From the NCBI GenBank assembly GCA_001072465.1, contig JVKM01000015.1, positions 2,679 through 66,678 of the forward strand: a stretch of 64,000 bases of DNA, in the 5' to 3' direction. Below the pieces are notes generated by a model. The model was not told where the DNA came from. It searched no databases and was given only the letters and a program-made list of their open reading frames with translations. This document shows positions 49,295 to 57,277 of this stretch, one piece after another. Within the stretch, counting starts at the first letter, position 1. Every line of letters begins with the position of its first letter. The position numbers were made by a program, and so were the translations under genes. Source of the DNA: Xylanimonas cellulosilytica (lineage in GTDB: Bacteria > Actinomycetota > Actinomycetes > Actinomycetales > Actinomycetaceae).

Positions 49295-49962
49295 GCCTGA
49301 TCTCCCGCGTGTGCGATGACTCCGACGCCCGCCGCATCGATGGCGCGCGGCGTGGCGGGGTCCAGGTCCTTGATGACGCGGGCGGGGTTACCGACCGCAA
49401 TGCAGTTGGCGGGGATGTCCCGGGTGACGACGGCGCCCGCGCCGATGATTGAGTTCTCCCCGATGGTCACTCCCGGGCAGACGACGACGGAGCCGCCTAG
49501 CCACACGTTGTCCTCGATGGTGATCGGTGCTGCGGACTCCCATTTCGCTCGACGAGGCCCGGGCTCGCTCGGGTGGATCGCCGTGTAGAGCGAGCAGTTG
49601 GGGCCGATGAGCACATCCGCCCCGATGACGACCGGGGCGACGTCGAGCACGGTCAGTCCGTAGTTGACCCAGGAGCCGTCGCCGATGGAGATGTTGTACC
49701 CATAGTCGACACGCAGCGGAGGCCGGATGTCGACGCCCTCCCCCACCCGGCCGAGGACCTGAGAGAGCAGGTAGCGGGCGATGTCAGGGTCACTGGGATG
49801 CGCCTGCTCGTAGAGGCTCAGGAGACGAACTGCGCGCTTAGTGAGCGCGGAGAGTTCATCGTCCGCGACGTAGTAGGCGCCGGCTTCCAGGCGCTGCGCG
49901 GGCGTGCGCTCGTCGTCGCGGAATCGGGGATCGTCGAAGTTCGTTCCCGGGGAGATGGTCAT
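49291..49962 (-). CDS. Sugar O-acetyltransferase (maltose/galactoside acetyltransferase type)
   Basis: A 223-aa left-handed beta-helix enzyme that acetylates a sugar hydroxyl with acetyl-CoA. It has an N-terminal Maa-type domain (PAQRLEAGAYYVADDELSAL), hexapeptide repeats (VIGADVLIGPNCSLYTAIHP with the catalytic His) and PITIEDNVWLGGSVVVCPGVTIGENSIIGAGAVVTRDIP. ATG 49962 overlaps the stop of the amidotransferase gene. The physiological sugar is not evident; detoxification or sugar export roles are typical. Confidence 0.9.
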   Translation of the reverse strand: MTISPGTNFDDPRFRDDERTPAQRLEAGAYYVADDELSALTKRAVRLLSLYEQAHPSDPDIARYLLSQVLGRVGEGVDIRPPLRVDYGYNISIGDGSWVNYGLTVLDVAPVVIGADVLIGPNCSLYTAIHPSEPGPRRAKWESAAPITIEDNVWLGGSVVVCPGVTIGENSIIGAGAVVTRDIPANCIAVGNPARVIKDLDPATPRAIDAAGVGVIAHAGDQA

Positions 49963-50741
49963 GCGACCAGGGTAGTCGAGGCCCTCTCGAGGCGGGGAGC
50001 GCGGCGCGCATCCAGGTGGCCGAGGAGTGCGTGCAGCTGGGAGATGTCGGCGGCGGGGTCCTCGGGGTGCCACTGCACGCCGATGACGGGGGCGTCGATC
50101 GACTCGATGGCCTCGATCGTGCCGTCGGGGGCCTGCGCGCTGACCTGGAGGCCCTCCGCGAGGCGATCCACGCGCTGGTGGTGCGCCGACGAAATGATCA
50201 GCTCGGAGTTGGTGAGGACGGGGGCCAGGGCGCGCTCAAGGTTCGTTCCCTCGCCGACGCGCACACTGTGGCGAATGAAGCGGTGATCGGACAGGATCCG
50301 GTTGTTCGTGTGGGTGCCGTGGGCGCCCTCGATGTGCTGCTCGAGCGTGCCGCCCAGCGCCGTGTTGATGATCTGCATGCCGCGGCAAATCCCCAGCAGC
50401 GGGGTACCCGTGCGCACGGCGTAGTCGACGAGAGCGATCTGTCCGCGATCGGCGCGGTACCAGTGACGCCCCTCGGCCTCGTAGCCCTGGGAGGCGCCGT
50501 ACAGGCTGGGGTGGACGTCCTCGCCGCCCATGATGATGATGGCGTCCGCGTGCTGGGCGCGCAGGGCGGCACCCTCAGCACCATCTTCCTGCGCGTACTC
50601 ACGGATGACGTTCCAGTTCGGCAGAGCGGCCTCAAGCAGACGATCCCACAGTCGCATGCAGATGTTGTTGTATGCCTCGTCCCCCGGGCGTGCCGGCAGG
50701 ACGTTGGAAATCAACAACGTCGGCTTCGTGTGGTTCGTCAT
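49959..50741 (-). CDS. Class-I glutamine amidotransferase, PuuD-like (gamma-glutamyl hydrolase)
   Basis: A 260-aa peptidase C26 family protein. The nucleophile Cys is in LLGICRGMQIINTALGG, the catalytic His/Glu pair in VIGVQWHPED, and IIIMGGEDVHPSLYG forms the oxyanion region. Family members hydrolyse gamma-glutamyl-GABA or related gamma-glutamyl amides. ATG 50741 (MTNHTKPTLLISN) is chosen because the second copy starts at the matching site. The first half is duplicated at 52833-53205. Confidence 0.87.
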   Translation of the reverse strand: MTNHTKPTLLISNVLPARPGDEAYNNICMRLWDRLLEAALPNWNVIREYAQEDGAEGAALRAQHADAIIIMGGEDVHPSLYGASQGYEAEGRHWYRADRGQIALVDYAVRTGTPLLGICRGMQIINTALGGTLEQHIEGAHGTHTNNRILSDHRFIRHSVRVGEGTNLERALAPVLTNSELIISSAHHQRVDRLAEGLQVSAQAPDGTIEAIESIDAPVIGVQWHPEDPAADISQLHALLGHLDARRAPRLERASTTLVA

Positions 50742-50860
50742 GGTTACTATCTTTGCAGTCTCGCAGCCACCGCGCCGGGTGCGTTCACGGGGTGGCCAAT
50801 TGTGACAGCGCGTGTCCATCCCTGCGTACGACGGGAAAGTAACGCTGCCCCACGCACGAC

Positions 50861-50906
50861 GAGGCCGGGGCGGATCCGTGCATTCACGGCCCTGAGCCCC
50901 GGCCTC
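50861..50906 (-). terminator. Terminator of the deaminase gene
   Basis: GAGGCCGGGGC (50861-50871) and GCCCCGGCCTC (50896-50906) form a perfect 11-bp stem a few bases past the deaminase stop. Third example of the GAGGCCGGGG terminator stem. Confidence 0.65.
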
Positions 50907-50918
50907 GCTCGTCGATGG

Positions 50919-51935
50919 TCAGTTCTCGTTCGCGAAGCGGTCCACACGGGCGAGCAGCTCGGCCTTCTCATCGTCCGAGATCCACGCGATCTCGATCGAG
51001 TTGCGGGCAATGCGCTCCAGGTCCGCGCGGCCGAGGCCAAAACGCTGCGCAAGCGCCAGGTAGTTGTCGCCGACGTAGCCGCCGAAGTAGGCGGGATCGT
51101 CCGAGTTGACGCTCACCTTGACGCCCGCGGCGGTCAGCTCGACGATCTCCTTTCCCTTCATTTCCTCAGTGACGAAGGAGTTGGACAGGGGGCACGAGGT
51201 CAGGCCGATGCCGTGGTCACGGGCGTAGGCGACCAGCTCGGGATCCTCGACGATGTTCGTGCCGTGGTCGAGGCGCTCGGCGCCCAGCTCGATCAGGGCC
51301 GCGCGGATGTTGTCGATCGAGCCAACCTGGTCGATATCGCAGTGCATCGTCACGTGCAGGCCGGCCTCACGCGCCAGGGCGAAGACCTCGGCAAACTTCG
51401 TGGGCGGATTGTCGCGCTCGTCGGAGTCAAGCCCGACGCCGATGAACATGTCCTTGTAGGGCAGGGCCGCCTGGAGCGTCTCGAGCGCGGACTGCGCGCT
51501 CATGTCACGCAGGAAGCACAGGATGAGGTCGGCGGACAGGCCAGCCTCGCGGGCCTCGACGACGGCGCGGTGATAGCCGCGGATGACCGTCTCGATGGCG
51601 ATGCCGCGCGAGGTGTGGGCCTGCGGGTCGAAGAAACATTCGGCGCGCACGACACCGTTCGCGCGAGCGCGCTCGAAGTAGGCGGCGGCCAGGTCGTGGA
51701 AGTCGTCCTCGTCTTGGAGGACGTCCATGGCCGGGTAGTAGACGGCCAGGAAGGACGTGAGGTCGTTGAACTGGTAGGTGGCCTGAACCTCCTCAACGGT
51801 GCTTTGACCGATGTCGACGCCGTTCTTACGGGCGAGGGCCAGCTTCAGGTCGGGCTCGAGGGTGCCTTCCAGGTGCAGGTGCAGCTCGGCCTTGGGCAGT
51901 CCGAAGGCGAAGTCGCGGGTCACGTCGGTGCTCAT
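50919..51935 (-). CDS. Adenine/adenosine deaminase
   Basis: A 338-aa zinc amidohydrolase. Metal ligands H19 and H21 are in LPKAELHLHLEGTLEPDL, a third in HVTMHCDID, the catalytic His in ERLDHGTNI and the last Asp in VNSDDPAYFGGY. LPKAELHLHLEGTLEP and SDDPAYFGGY, together with CPLSNSF in place of the usual adenosine-binding segment, are more like the adenine deaminase branch (Aah1-type) than classical adenosine deaminase. That call needs an alignment. A decayed copy lies at 54090-54731. Confidence 0.87.
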   Translation of the reverse strand: MSTDVTRDFAFGLPKAELHLHLEGTLEPDLKLALARKNGVDIGQSTVEEVQATYQFNDLTSFLAVYYPAMDVLQDEDDFHDLAAAYFERARANGVVRAECFFDPQAHTSRGIAIETVIRGYHRAVVEAREAGLSADLILCFLRDMSAQSALETLQAALPYKDMFIGVGLDSDERDNPPTKFAEVFALAREAGLHVTMHCDIDQVGSIDNIRAALIELGAERLDHGTNIVEDPELVAYARDHGIGLTSCPLSNSFVTEEMKGKEIVELTAAGVKVSVNSDDPAYFGGYVGDNYLALAQRFGLGRADLERIARNSIEIAWISDDEKAELLARVDRFANEN

Positions 51936-51951
51936 GTGTCCTCCACAGATA

Positions 51952-51997
51952 ACGGGGCGGGTGTCGCGGAACAATTGTCCCACTCCACCCGCCCCGT
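51952..51997 (-). promoter_or_regulatory. Inverted repeat and CAATTGT palindrome upstream of the deaminase gene
   Basis: ACGGGGCGGGT (51952-51962) and ACCCGCCCCGT (51987-51997) form a perfect 11-bp inverted repeat. The loop contains GGAACAATTGTCCC (51968-51981), itself a 14-bp palindrome with one mismatched pair. The whole block is kept in the decayed copy (54748-54792) while the gene behind it is broken. Operator or leader hairpin. Confidence 0.45.
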
Positions 51998-52022
51998 GCT
52001 GAGGGAGGTCACATAGCGAACG

Positions 52023-52222
52023 GCCCGACGCGGCGGTGACCGTTCACGTGGTTCGAGAACTAGGTGGATGCGCTCGCGTGTCTGGCGTGCTCGCGCATGG
52101 TGGCGTGACTTAGATGTCTCCGCATGTTCGGTCACGTCTCACACGTGGCGCTCACCGTTGCCATAAGATTCGCTGTATGCGCTTCTGACGCGTTTTCGTG
52201 GGCGAGTGCGCTTAGGCGTGCG
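52023..52222. other. Non-coding stretch, nothing recognised
   Basis: Between the deaminase upstream region and the terminator at 52223 I find no gene, tRNA or clear promoter. Short open frames here are arginine-rich and lack ribosome sites. Confidence 0.5.
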
Positions 52223-52285
52223 AAAGCCCCGCAGACGCTCACCCAGCCCCCTTGATGAGGGTGTTGGGTGTGTCTGCGGGGCTTT
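52223..52285 (-). terminator. Long hairpin terminator behind the chimeric amidotransferase gene
   Basis: AAAGCCCCGCAGAC (52223-52236) pairs perfectly over 14 bp with GTCTGCGGGGCTTT (52272-52285). A further partial stem (CACCC.../GGGTG) lies inside. The A/T ends make it usable in both directions. It resembles phage-type terminators and fits the foreign look of the preceding tail. Confidence 0.7.
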
Positions 52286-52353
52286 TGCTGTGTGTTCCGG
52301 CCTTGCCGGTTGGGGGTGGACGCGTGGTCTCCCCCCCCCTTTTGTGTTGCCGG

Positions 52354-53205
52354 TTACTGTGCGGGCGGTGGTGGTACCGGCGGGGCGGGAGGCGCGGGTG
52401 GGGGCGGTGGCGGTGGAACGCTGCTCCCGGTCACGGGCGGCGGAGGGGGAGGCGCGGATGTGGCCTCTAGGGTTGCGCGTAGGCTGCTTTTCTCCCAGTC
52501 GGGTGGTAGTGACCGTTTGCGGCCCTCCCACACGGCGAACAGTTCACCACTGTCGGTGCCGGGTTTGCGCATGTGTTCGGGTGGCTTCACGCCGGGCGTT
52601 TTGTGTGCTTGTCCGGGGGTGCGTCCAGCGTGAGCGCCAGTCGAGCGCGCGTATCCCTTGTAGAGGCTGTCGTTGTCCATGTGGACGCGCTCATACTCGC
52701 CTTCGCCGTCATTCTTGGTCGCGCCTCCGTACCCGTTGAAACCGAGGGCAGCCTGCCGCCACTGTAGGTGCTGGTCGCGTTCCCTGTAGGCGCGGTCGTG
52801 CGTCTCGGTTGCTTTGAGGACGGGTTTGCGTCCGTTGATGATCTGCATGCCGCGGCAAATCCCCAGCAGCGGGGTGCCCGTGCGCACGGCGTAGTCGACG
52901 AGGGCGATCTGTCCGCGGTCGGCGCGGTACCAGTGACGCCCCTCGGCCTCGTAGCCCTGGGTGGCGCCGTACAGGCTGGGGTGGACGTCCTCGCCGCCCA
53001 TGATGATGGCGTCCGCGTGCTGGGCGCGCAGGGCGGCGCCCTCGGCACCATCTTCCTGCGCGTACTCGCGGATGACGTTCCAGTTCGGCAGCGCGGCCTC
53101 AAGGAGACGATCCCACAGTCGCATGCAGATGTTGTTGTATGCCTCGTCCCCCGGGCGTGCCGGCAGGACGTTGGAAATCAACAACGTCGGCCTGTGGGAA
53201 TTCAT
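52354..53205 (-). pseudogene. Truncated amidotransferase duplicate fused to an unrelated proline-rich tail
   Basis: Residues 1-124 (MNSHRPTLLISNVLPARPGDEAYN to ICRGMQIIN) are an almost identical copy of the PuuD-like protein at 49959. Homology ends abruptly at base 52833, directly after the nucleophile Cys region. The remaining 159 residues have no counterpart. They read GRKPVLKATETHDRAYRERD, a Gly/His-rich basic stretch, then RKRSLPPDWEK (reminiscent of the start of phage HNH endonucleases, but without their Cys/His sites) and a PPPPPPPAPPAPPVPPPP ending. The His-Glu half of the active site is lost, so no amidotransferase activity is expected. The frame is open, so a protein could still be made. 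Confidence 0.75.
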
Positions 53206-53220
53206 GACTACATAATGACA

Positions 53221-53260
53221 GGCCACGGCGCGGTGCCCTACGGGCGTCCACGCCGTGGCC
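53221..53260 (-). promoter_or_regulatory. Hairpin and CCAATTGTGACA motif upstream of the chimeric gene
   Basis: GGCCACGGCG (53221-53230) and CGCCGTGGCC (53251-53260) pair perfectly, next to AATTGTGACA. In the intact copy the matching place (50766-50806) has different stem bases (GCCACC/GGTGGC) but still pairs and is again followed by AATTGTGACA. Conservation of pairing suggests function, or an old terminator for the gene upstream. Confidence 0.35.
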
Positions 53261-53366
53261 AATTGTGACAACGGGACCGGGGTCTGGCAACGGCCTCTCA
53301 ACCTCTGGCGGCGGTGCCCACCGCGTCGTCCAGAACCGGAATATCAATCCCGGACAACACACGCGT

Positions 53367-54014
53367 TCACTTGGCGTCGCCGTGGAAGAAACCGCTCACC
53401 TTCTCCTTCACACCAGCGACGAACGTCTCGTGTTTTTCCTTGAGGTCGGCGACGCGGTCTTTCCGCGCCGTCTCCACCTCCTCCCGGCGCTGTTCGCGCA
53501 ACGCCTTGCGGGCCGCTTCGTCCGCCGCCTCGATGGCTGCGGCTTCGGCCTCGATCTCAGAGATCGTCTCCTGCAGTGAACGGCGGATGACGGCGCCACC
53601 GAGACGCGCCACCTCGCCGTTGAGCAGCTCAACATTGTCCTCAGTGGTCTGAAGGACAACGACATTCGATCCCGGAACCATGCGCGAGGCCACCTCGGAC
53701 AGCGCGAACTCGTGCGCATCCGCACGCGCCAGGTCTGCGGTGGATCCGGCGAGCGCGCCCACACCCCACCCCAGCAGCATGCCAATGGGGCCGGCCAGGG
53801 CGCCAATGACCAGACCAATCACCGAACCAGTTCCGAAGCCGAAAGAGGATGCGGAGTCACTGGCCTCAGGAATGGATACGTGCCCCGAATCGTCCACTTC
53901 GACGATCGCGCCGGACACGATGCCGAGTCGGTCGGCCTGGGCAGTCAACTTGGAGAACGCCTCGTAGGACTGCGCGGTTGTCGGGAAACTTGCGATTGCA
54001 ATATAATCAGTCAT
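53367..54014 (-). CDS. DUF1269-like membrane protein
   Basis: A 215-aa protein. An N-terminal ferredoxin-like stretch (TDYIAIASFPTTAQSYEAFSKL) is followed by a Gly-rich membrane hairpin (about 70-105, GFGTGSVIGLVIGALAGPIGMLLGWGVGALAG), then DAHEFALSEVASRMVPGSNVVVLQTTED, and a long charged coiled coil with an Arg/Lys/Glu-rich tail ending FFHGDAK. The order and the glycine hairpin match DUF1269 proteins. ATG 54014 is the likely start. It sits between the two decayed gene copies and is itself intact. Function unknown. Confidence 0.72.
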   Translation of the reverse strand: MTDYIAIASFPTTAQSYEAFSKLTAQADRLGIVSGAIVEVDDSGHVSIPEASDSASSFGFGTGSVIGLVIGALAGPIGMLLGWGVGALAGSTADLARADAHEFALSEVASRMVPGSNVVVLQTTEDNVELLNGEVARLGGAVIRRSLQETISEIEAEAAAIEAADEAARKALREQRREEVETARKDRVADLKEKHETFVAGVKEKVSGFFHGDAK

Positions 54015-54089
54015 TGTCTCTCCATTCTCGGGATTATGTGCAACGACCATTTCAGTCTAACTCCCCCTATGGCGATAACTCAATACTTC

Positions 54090-54731
54090 TCACTGAATCA
54101 CGAAGTCCTCCCCGCGCCGTACCCGTCCCGTGCACGGCGCAAGGCGGGGGCCCCGTGTCAGGGGTAAGACGAGCCCCTCCCCCGCTTCGAACGCCTCGAG
54201 CCCGGCCAGGAGGCGTTCCTTGTCCTGGTCCGGCGCCCAGCTGATCTCGATCGAATTGCGCGCGATTCGCGCTAGGGCGGAGCAGTCCAATCCGAAGCGC
54301 TCGGCGAGGGCGAAGTAGTAGTCGGCGATGTAGCCACCGAAGTAAGCGGGGTCGTCGGAGTCCAGGCCCACGCCGATGAACATGTCCTTGTAGGGCAGCC
54401 AGCCTGCAGCGTCTCGAGGGCAGCCTGCGCGCTCACATCGCACAGGAAACACAGGATCAGGTCGACGAAAGGCCCGACTCGCGCGCCTCGACGACGGCGC
54501 GGTAGTAGCCGCGAATGACCGTCTCAATCGAAATGCCGCGCGAGGTGTGGGCCTGAGGTCGTTGAACTGGTAGGTGGCCTGAACCTCCTCAACGGTGCTT
54601 TGACCGATGTCGACGCCGTTCTTACGGGCGAGGGCCAGCTTCAGATCGGGTTCGAGGGTGCCTTCCAGGTGCAGGTGCAGCTCGGCCTTGGGTAGGCCGA
54701 ACGCAAAGTCGCGGGTCACGTCAGTGCTCAT
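54090..54731 (-). pseudogene. Decayed duplicate of the adenine/adenosine deaminase gene
   Basis: The first 53 residues (MSTDVTRDFAFGLPKAELHLHLEG to QFNDL) and the upstream region match the intact gene at 50919-51935. A deletion of roughly 130 bases after QFNDL shifts the frame through RPTPRAAFRLRRSF...RDAAGW. The frame then returns at LPYKDMFIGVGLDSD. A second deletion of over 100 codons joins this to DPAYFGGY, removing the third metal His, the HGTNI catalytic segment and CPLSNS. The C-terminal quarter is diverged and ends LVLPLTRGPR and beyond. It cannot be an active deaminase. Confidence 0.85.
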
Positions 54732-54747
54732 GTGACCTCCACAGATA

Positions 54748-54792
54748 ACGGGGCGGGTATCGCGGAACAATTGTCCCACTCCACCCGCCCCG
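54748..54792 (-). repeat. Second copy of the deaminase upstream inverted repeat
   Basis: ACGGGGCGGGT / ACCCGCCCCG with GGAACAATTGTCCC (54764-54777) inside: the duplicate of the 51952-51997 element, nearly unchanged, upstream of the decayed deaminase. Confidence 0.7.
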
Positions 54793-54861
54793 CGCTCACG
54801 GAGGCCATATTGCGAACGAGGACGATGCTCACGCCCCGCTGCGTGTGTCAGGCTACTGGGC

Positions 54862-56193
54862 TCAGGCCAGCGCCCCCATCGGGTCCCAGGCCGGCAGGTG
54901 CAGCGGTTCCTCGGTGATGACCGCGCGCAGCTCGGCGGGCAGGTCGTCCACGTGCACAGCCACCTCAAACACGTTGGCGTCGAACCAGACGGCGTCCATC
55001 GTGAAGAAGCCCTTCTCACCGGGCTCCTCGCCCCAGGAGTTCTCGACGCGGAAGCGGCGGGCGTTGCCCTCCTCGTCGATGTCGACACCCGTGAAGAGCA
55101 TCGCGTGGTTCATCGCGGACTCGCCCGTGTTGACACGCTGCTCCTTCGAGGTGGAGAAGTCCACGCCGAAGAGGTTGTCGAAGTCGTAGAGGCCCTCGAC
55201 GAACAGGCCGGAGGCGCGGTCGGACTGCTGGTCGCAGTCAGCGCCGAACCAGACGGCGCGGCCCGAGGCCAGGATGGAGGCCGTGATCTCACGGATCTGC
55301 TCGACGGGGGTGTTCACGTAGAGGATCGGCCGCCCGCCCACGACGTTGCCCATGTGGTCGACCGTCAGGGTGTGGCCCTTGGGGTGCTCGGCGCGCGGGT
55401 CATCGACGAGGCACACGTACTGCGTGAGGTCCACGTCCACGTAGCGCTCGTAGAACTCGCGCGGGGTGAGGACGCCGTCGCGGTGGAACTCGCCCTTGTC
55501 GTCGCGCCACTCCCACTCGAACGAGGCCGGGGGCTCGCCCAGGCAGATGACGAGGATCCGCCACACGTCGGCCAGCGCGGCCTCCTTGACCTCGAGGATC
55601 TCCTCCTCGGAGGCGCCGGCCTCGACGAGGGAACGCAGCTCGAGGGCGGTGCGGCGCAGGACGACCTTCAGGCGGGCGTTCATGGGGGCGGTGTGGCCGG
55701 AGGACTCGGTCTCGGGCATCGCGACCTTGGGGACGAGGCCATGCTTGAGATAGAGGGACACCGCCATGTCCCACTGACCACCGTCGGAGAGAACGTCACC
55801 GAGCAGGAACTGCAGCAGGCGGCCGTCGAGGTCCTCGGTCTTCGCGGTCGCGATGACATCGGTGAGGAAGAAGTTGGCACGCTCAAACTTGTCCCAGAAC
55901 AGTACGTAGTTCTGCGAGAATTCGAAGTCCTTGAGGCCCAGGCGGGTGCGCGCGGTCGAGCGCAGCAGGTTCAGGGAGGAGAAGAGCCAGCAGCGGCCGG
56001 ACTTCTTCTGCGACGTCACCTTCCAGTCATCCACCTTGTGGGACACGACCGTGGGGGTGGCGACCACCTTGGCACGGTCGAAGGCGACCGGCTCGACGCC
56101 GGCGTGGGCGACGGCGTTGCGTGCGACCGCGCGGGCGGAGTCTGAGGATGCGTGCAGGGAGGCGACGAATTCGTCGGTGATTTCGTGTGCCAT
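54862..56193 (-). CDS. pepC: Aminopeptidase C / bleomycin hydrolase family (peptidase C1B)
   Basis: A 443-aa cytosolic papain-like hexameric aminopeptidase. The catalytic Cys is in QKKSGRCWLFSSLNLLRS, the His in SAMNHAMLFTGVDID and the Asn in FRVENSWGEEPGEKG. The C-terminal LPAELRAVITEEPLHLPAWDPMGALA reaches the active site in this family and sets the aminopeptidase mode. ATG 56193 has AAGGA upstream. It is divergent from the epimerase-like gene across a 126-base gap with AT-rich promoter-like sequence (TATAGA towards pepC, TAGAAT towards the epimerase). Confidence 0.95.
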   Translation of the reverse strand: MAHEITDEFVASLHASSDSARAVARNAVAHAGVEPVAFDRAKVVATPTVVSHKVDDWKVTSQKKSGRCWLFSSLNLLRSTARTRLGLKDFEFSQNYVLFWDKFERANFFLTDVIATAKTEDLDGRLLQFLLGDVLSDGGQWDMAVSLYLKHGLVPKVAMPETESSGHTAPMNARLKVVLRRTALELRSLVEAGASEEEILEVKEAALADVWRILVICLGEPPASFEWEWRDDKGEFHRDGVLTPREFYERYVDVDLTQYVCLVDDPRAEHPKGHTLTVDHMGNVVGGRPILYVNTPVEQIREITASILASGRAVWFGADCDQQSDRASGLFVEGLYDFDNLFGVDFSTSKEQRVNTGESAMNHAMLFTGVDIDEEGNARRFRVENSWGEEPGEKGFFTMDAVWFDANVFEVAVHVDDLPAELRAVITEEPLHLPAWDPMGALA

Positions 56194-56319
56194 GGGACGG
56201 CGCGTTCCTTTCAATCGAGATTCATTCTCTATAAGGATACGCTTTTCGTAGTGACGCAGACGACTCAACTCCGTTTAGAATGAGTGTTATTCATGTTCAG
56301 TGAATGCGAAGGAGCATCA

Positions 56320-57225
56320 ATGTTGGACCGGAGTGCATCGGGGCGCGAGATCGTTTTACAGGCCGGGGACTACGAGGCGCGGATCGTCACCGTCGGAGCC
56401 GGGCTGGCTGGCCTGCGCTACCGCGGGCACGAGCTCATTGTCTCCCACGCCGTGAACGAGTGCCCCCCGGGATACCTGGGCAAGGTGCTGATGCCATGGC
56501 CGAATCGCGTCGCAGGTGGCTCCTACTCGTGGGAGGGAAGCTCCTACAACCTTCCCGTCGACGAGCCCGCTTTCGGGACTGCGCTCCACGGCTTTGTGGC
56601 CTTCCAGGAGTGGGAGATCGCCGAGGCCGACTCTTCCTCTGTCCTCCTGCGCACCCTCATTGCAGCGCGCTATTCCTACCCATGGACGCTTCTCGCGCAC
56701 GCGCGCTACAGCCTGGACGCGGACGCGGGTCTCACCGTCGAGCTGTCGGCGACGAACATCGGAGAGGGCACAGCCCCCTACGGCGTCGGCTTCCACCCAT
56801 ACCTGGCCGTCGACAGCGTCAAGGCGGATGATCTGGAGCTGGAGAATCCCGCCGCCATCATCTACGAGGCCGACGCATCCATGATCCCGGTGGCCGCCCA
56901 CGATGTGGCCTCCTTCGGGCTGGACTTCCGCTCCCCCGCCATCATCGGCGCCTCCCAACTGGACCACGCCTTCGCAGGCCTTCCCGAGGGCACATGGGCT
57001 GTGACGCTGCGCGACCCGTCTTCTGGCGTGGGCGTGTCACTGTCCTCGGATGCGCGCTGGCTGCAGGTTTACTCGGCCGACTACATCGACCGTGTGGGCG
57101 TGGCCGTCGAGCCGATGAGCTGCCCGCCCAACGCCTTCAACTCCGGCACGGACGTGATCGCCCTGAACGCGGGCGAGACCCACACGCTAAGCGCGCGGAT
57201 TACCGTGACACTGGCCAGTAACTGA
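56320..57225 (+). CDS. Aldose 1-epimerase family protein
   Basis: A 301-aa beta-sandwich protein of the galactose mutarotase superfamily, interconverting sugar anomers. MPWPNRVAGGSYSWEGSSYNLP, TALHGFV (conserved His), GVGFHPYLAV (catalytic His) and the C-terminal YIDRVGVAVEPMSCPPNAFNSG (Glu base) are all present. ATG 56320 has AAGGAG at ideal spacing; ATG 56284 is an in-frame alternative. The VEPMSCPPNAFN ending is that of YphB/GalM-like members often acting on glucose. It is the last GC-rich gene before the foreign island. Confidence 0.88.
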   Translation: MLDRSASGREIVLQAGDYEARIVTVGAGLAGLRYRGHELIVSHAVNECPPGYLGKVLMPWPNRVAGGSYSWEGSSYNLPVDEPAFGTALHGFVAFQEWEIAEADSSSVLLRTLIAARYSYPWTLLAHARYSLDADAGLTVELSATNIGEGTAPYGVGFHPYLAVDSVKADDLELENPAAIIYEADASMIPVAAHDVASFGLDFRSPAIIGASQLDHAFAGLPEGTWAVTLRDPSSGVGVSLSSDARWLQVYSADYIDRVGVAVEPMSCPPNAFNSGTDVIALNAGETHTLSARITVTLASN

Positions 57226-57251
57226 CAAATGCATGATAGAGTGACTATACC
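57222..57251 (+). promoter_or_regulatory. Candidate promoter of the GHKL ATPase gene
   Basis: CTGACA (57222-57227), an 18-base spacer, TATACC (57246-57251). The -35 element overlaps the epimerase stop codon. AGGAGGT follows at about 57263, eight bases before the ATPase start. Confidence 0.5.
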
Positions 57252-57277
57252 GTTCCAGTTACGAGGAGGTAACAACA

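Noticed and set aside
52206-52739. 177-codon Cys/Arg-rich plus-strand frame
   Set aside because: Antisense to the chimeric proline-rich tail; composition (GGCGGTGG repeats) explains it, and no ribosome site precedes it.
56220-56310. Fur/DtxR box between pepC and the epimerase gene
   Set aside because: AT-rich dyad-like ATTCATTCTC/GAATGAG elements exist, but they do not fit a TTAGGTTAGCCTAACCTAA-type consensus; probably just promoter sequence.
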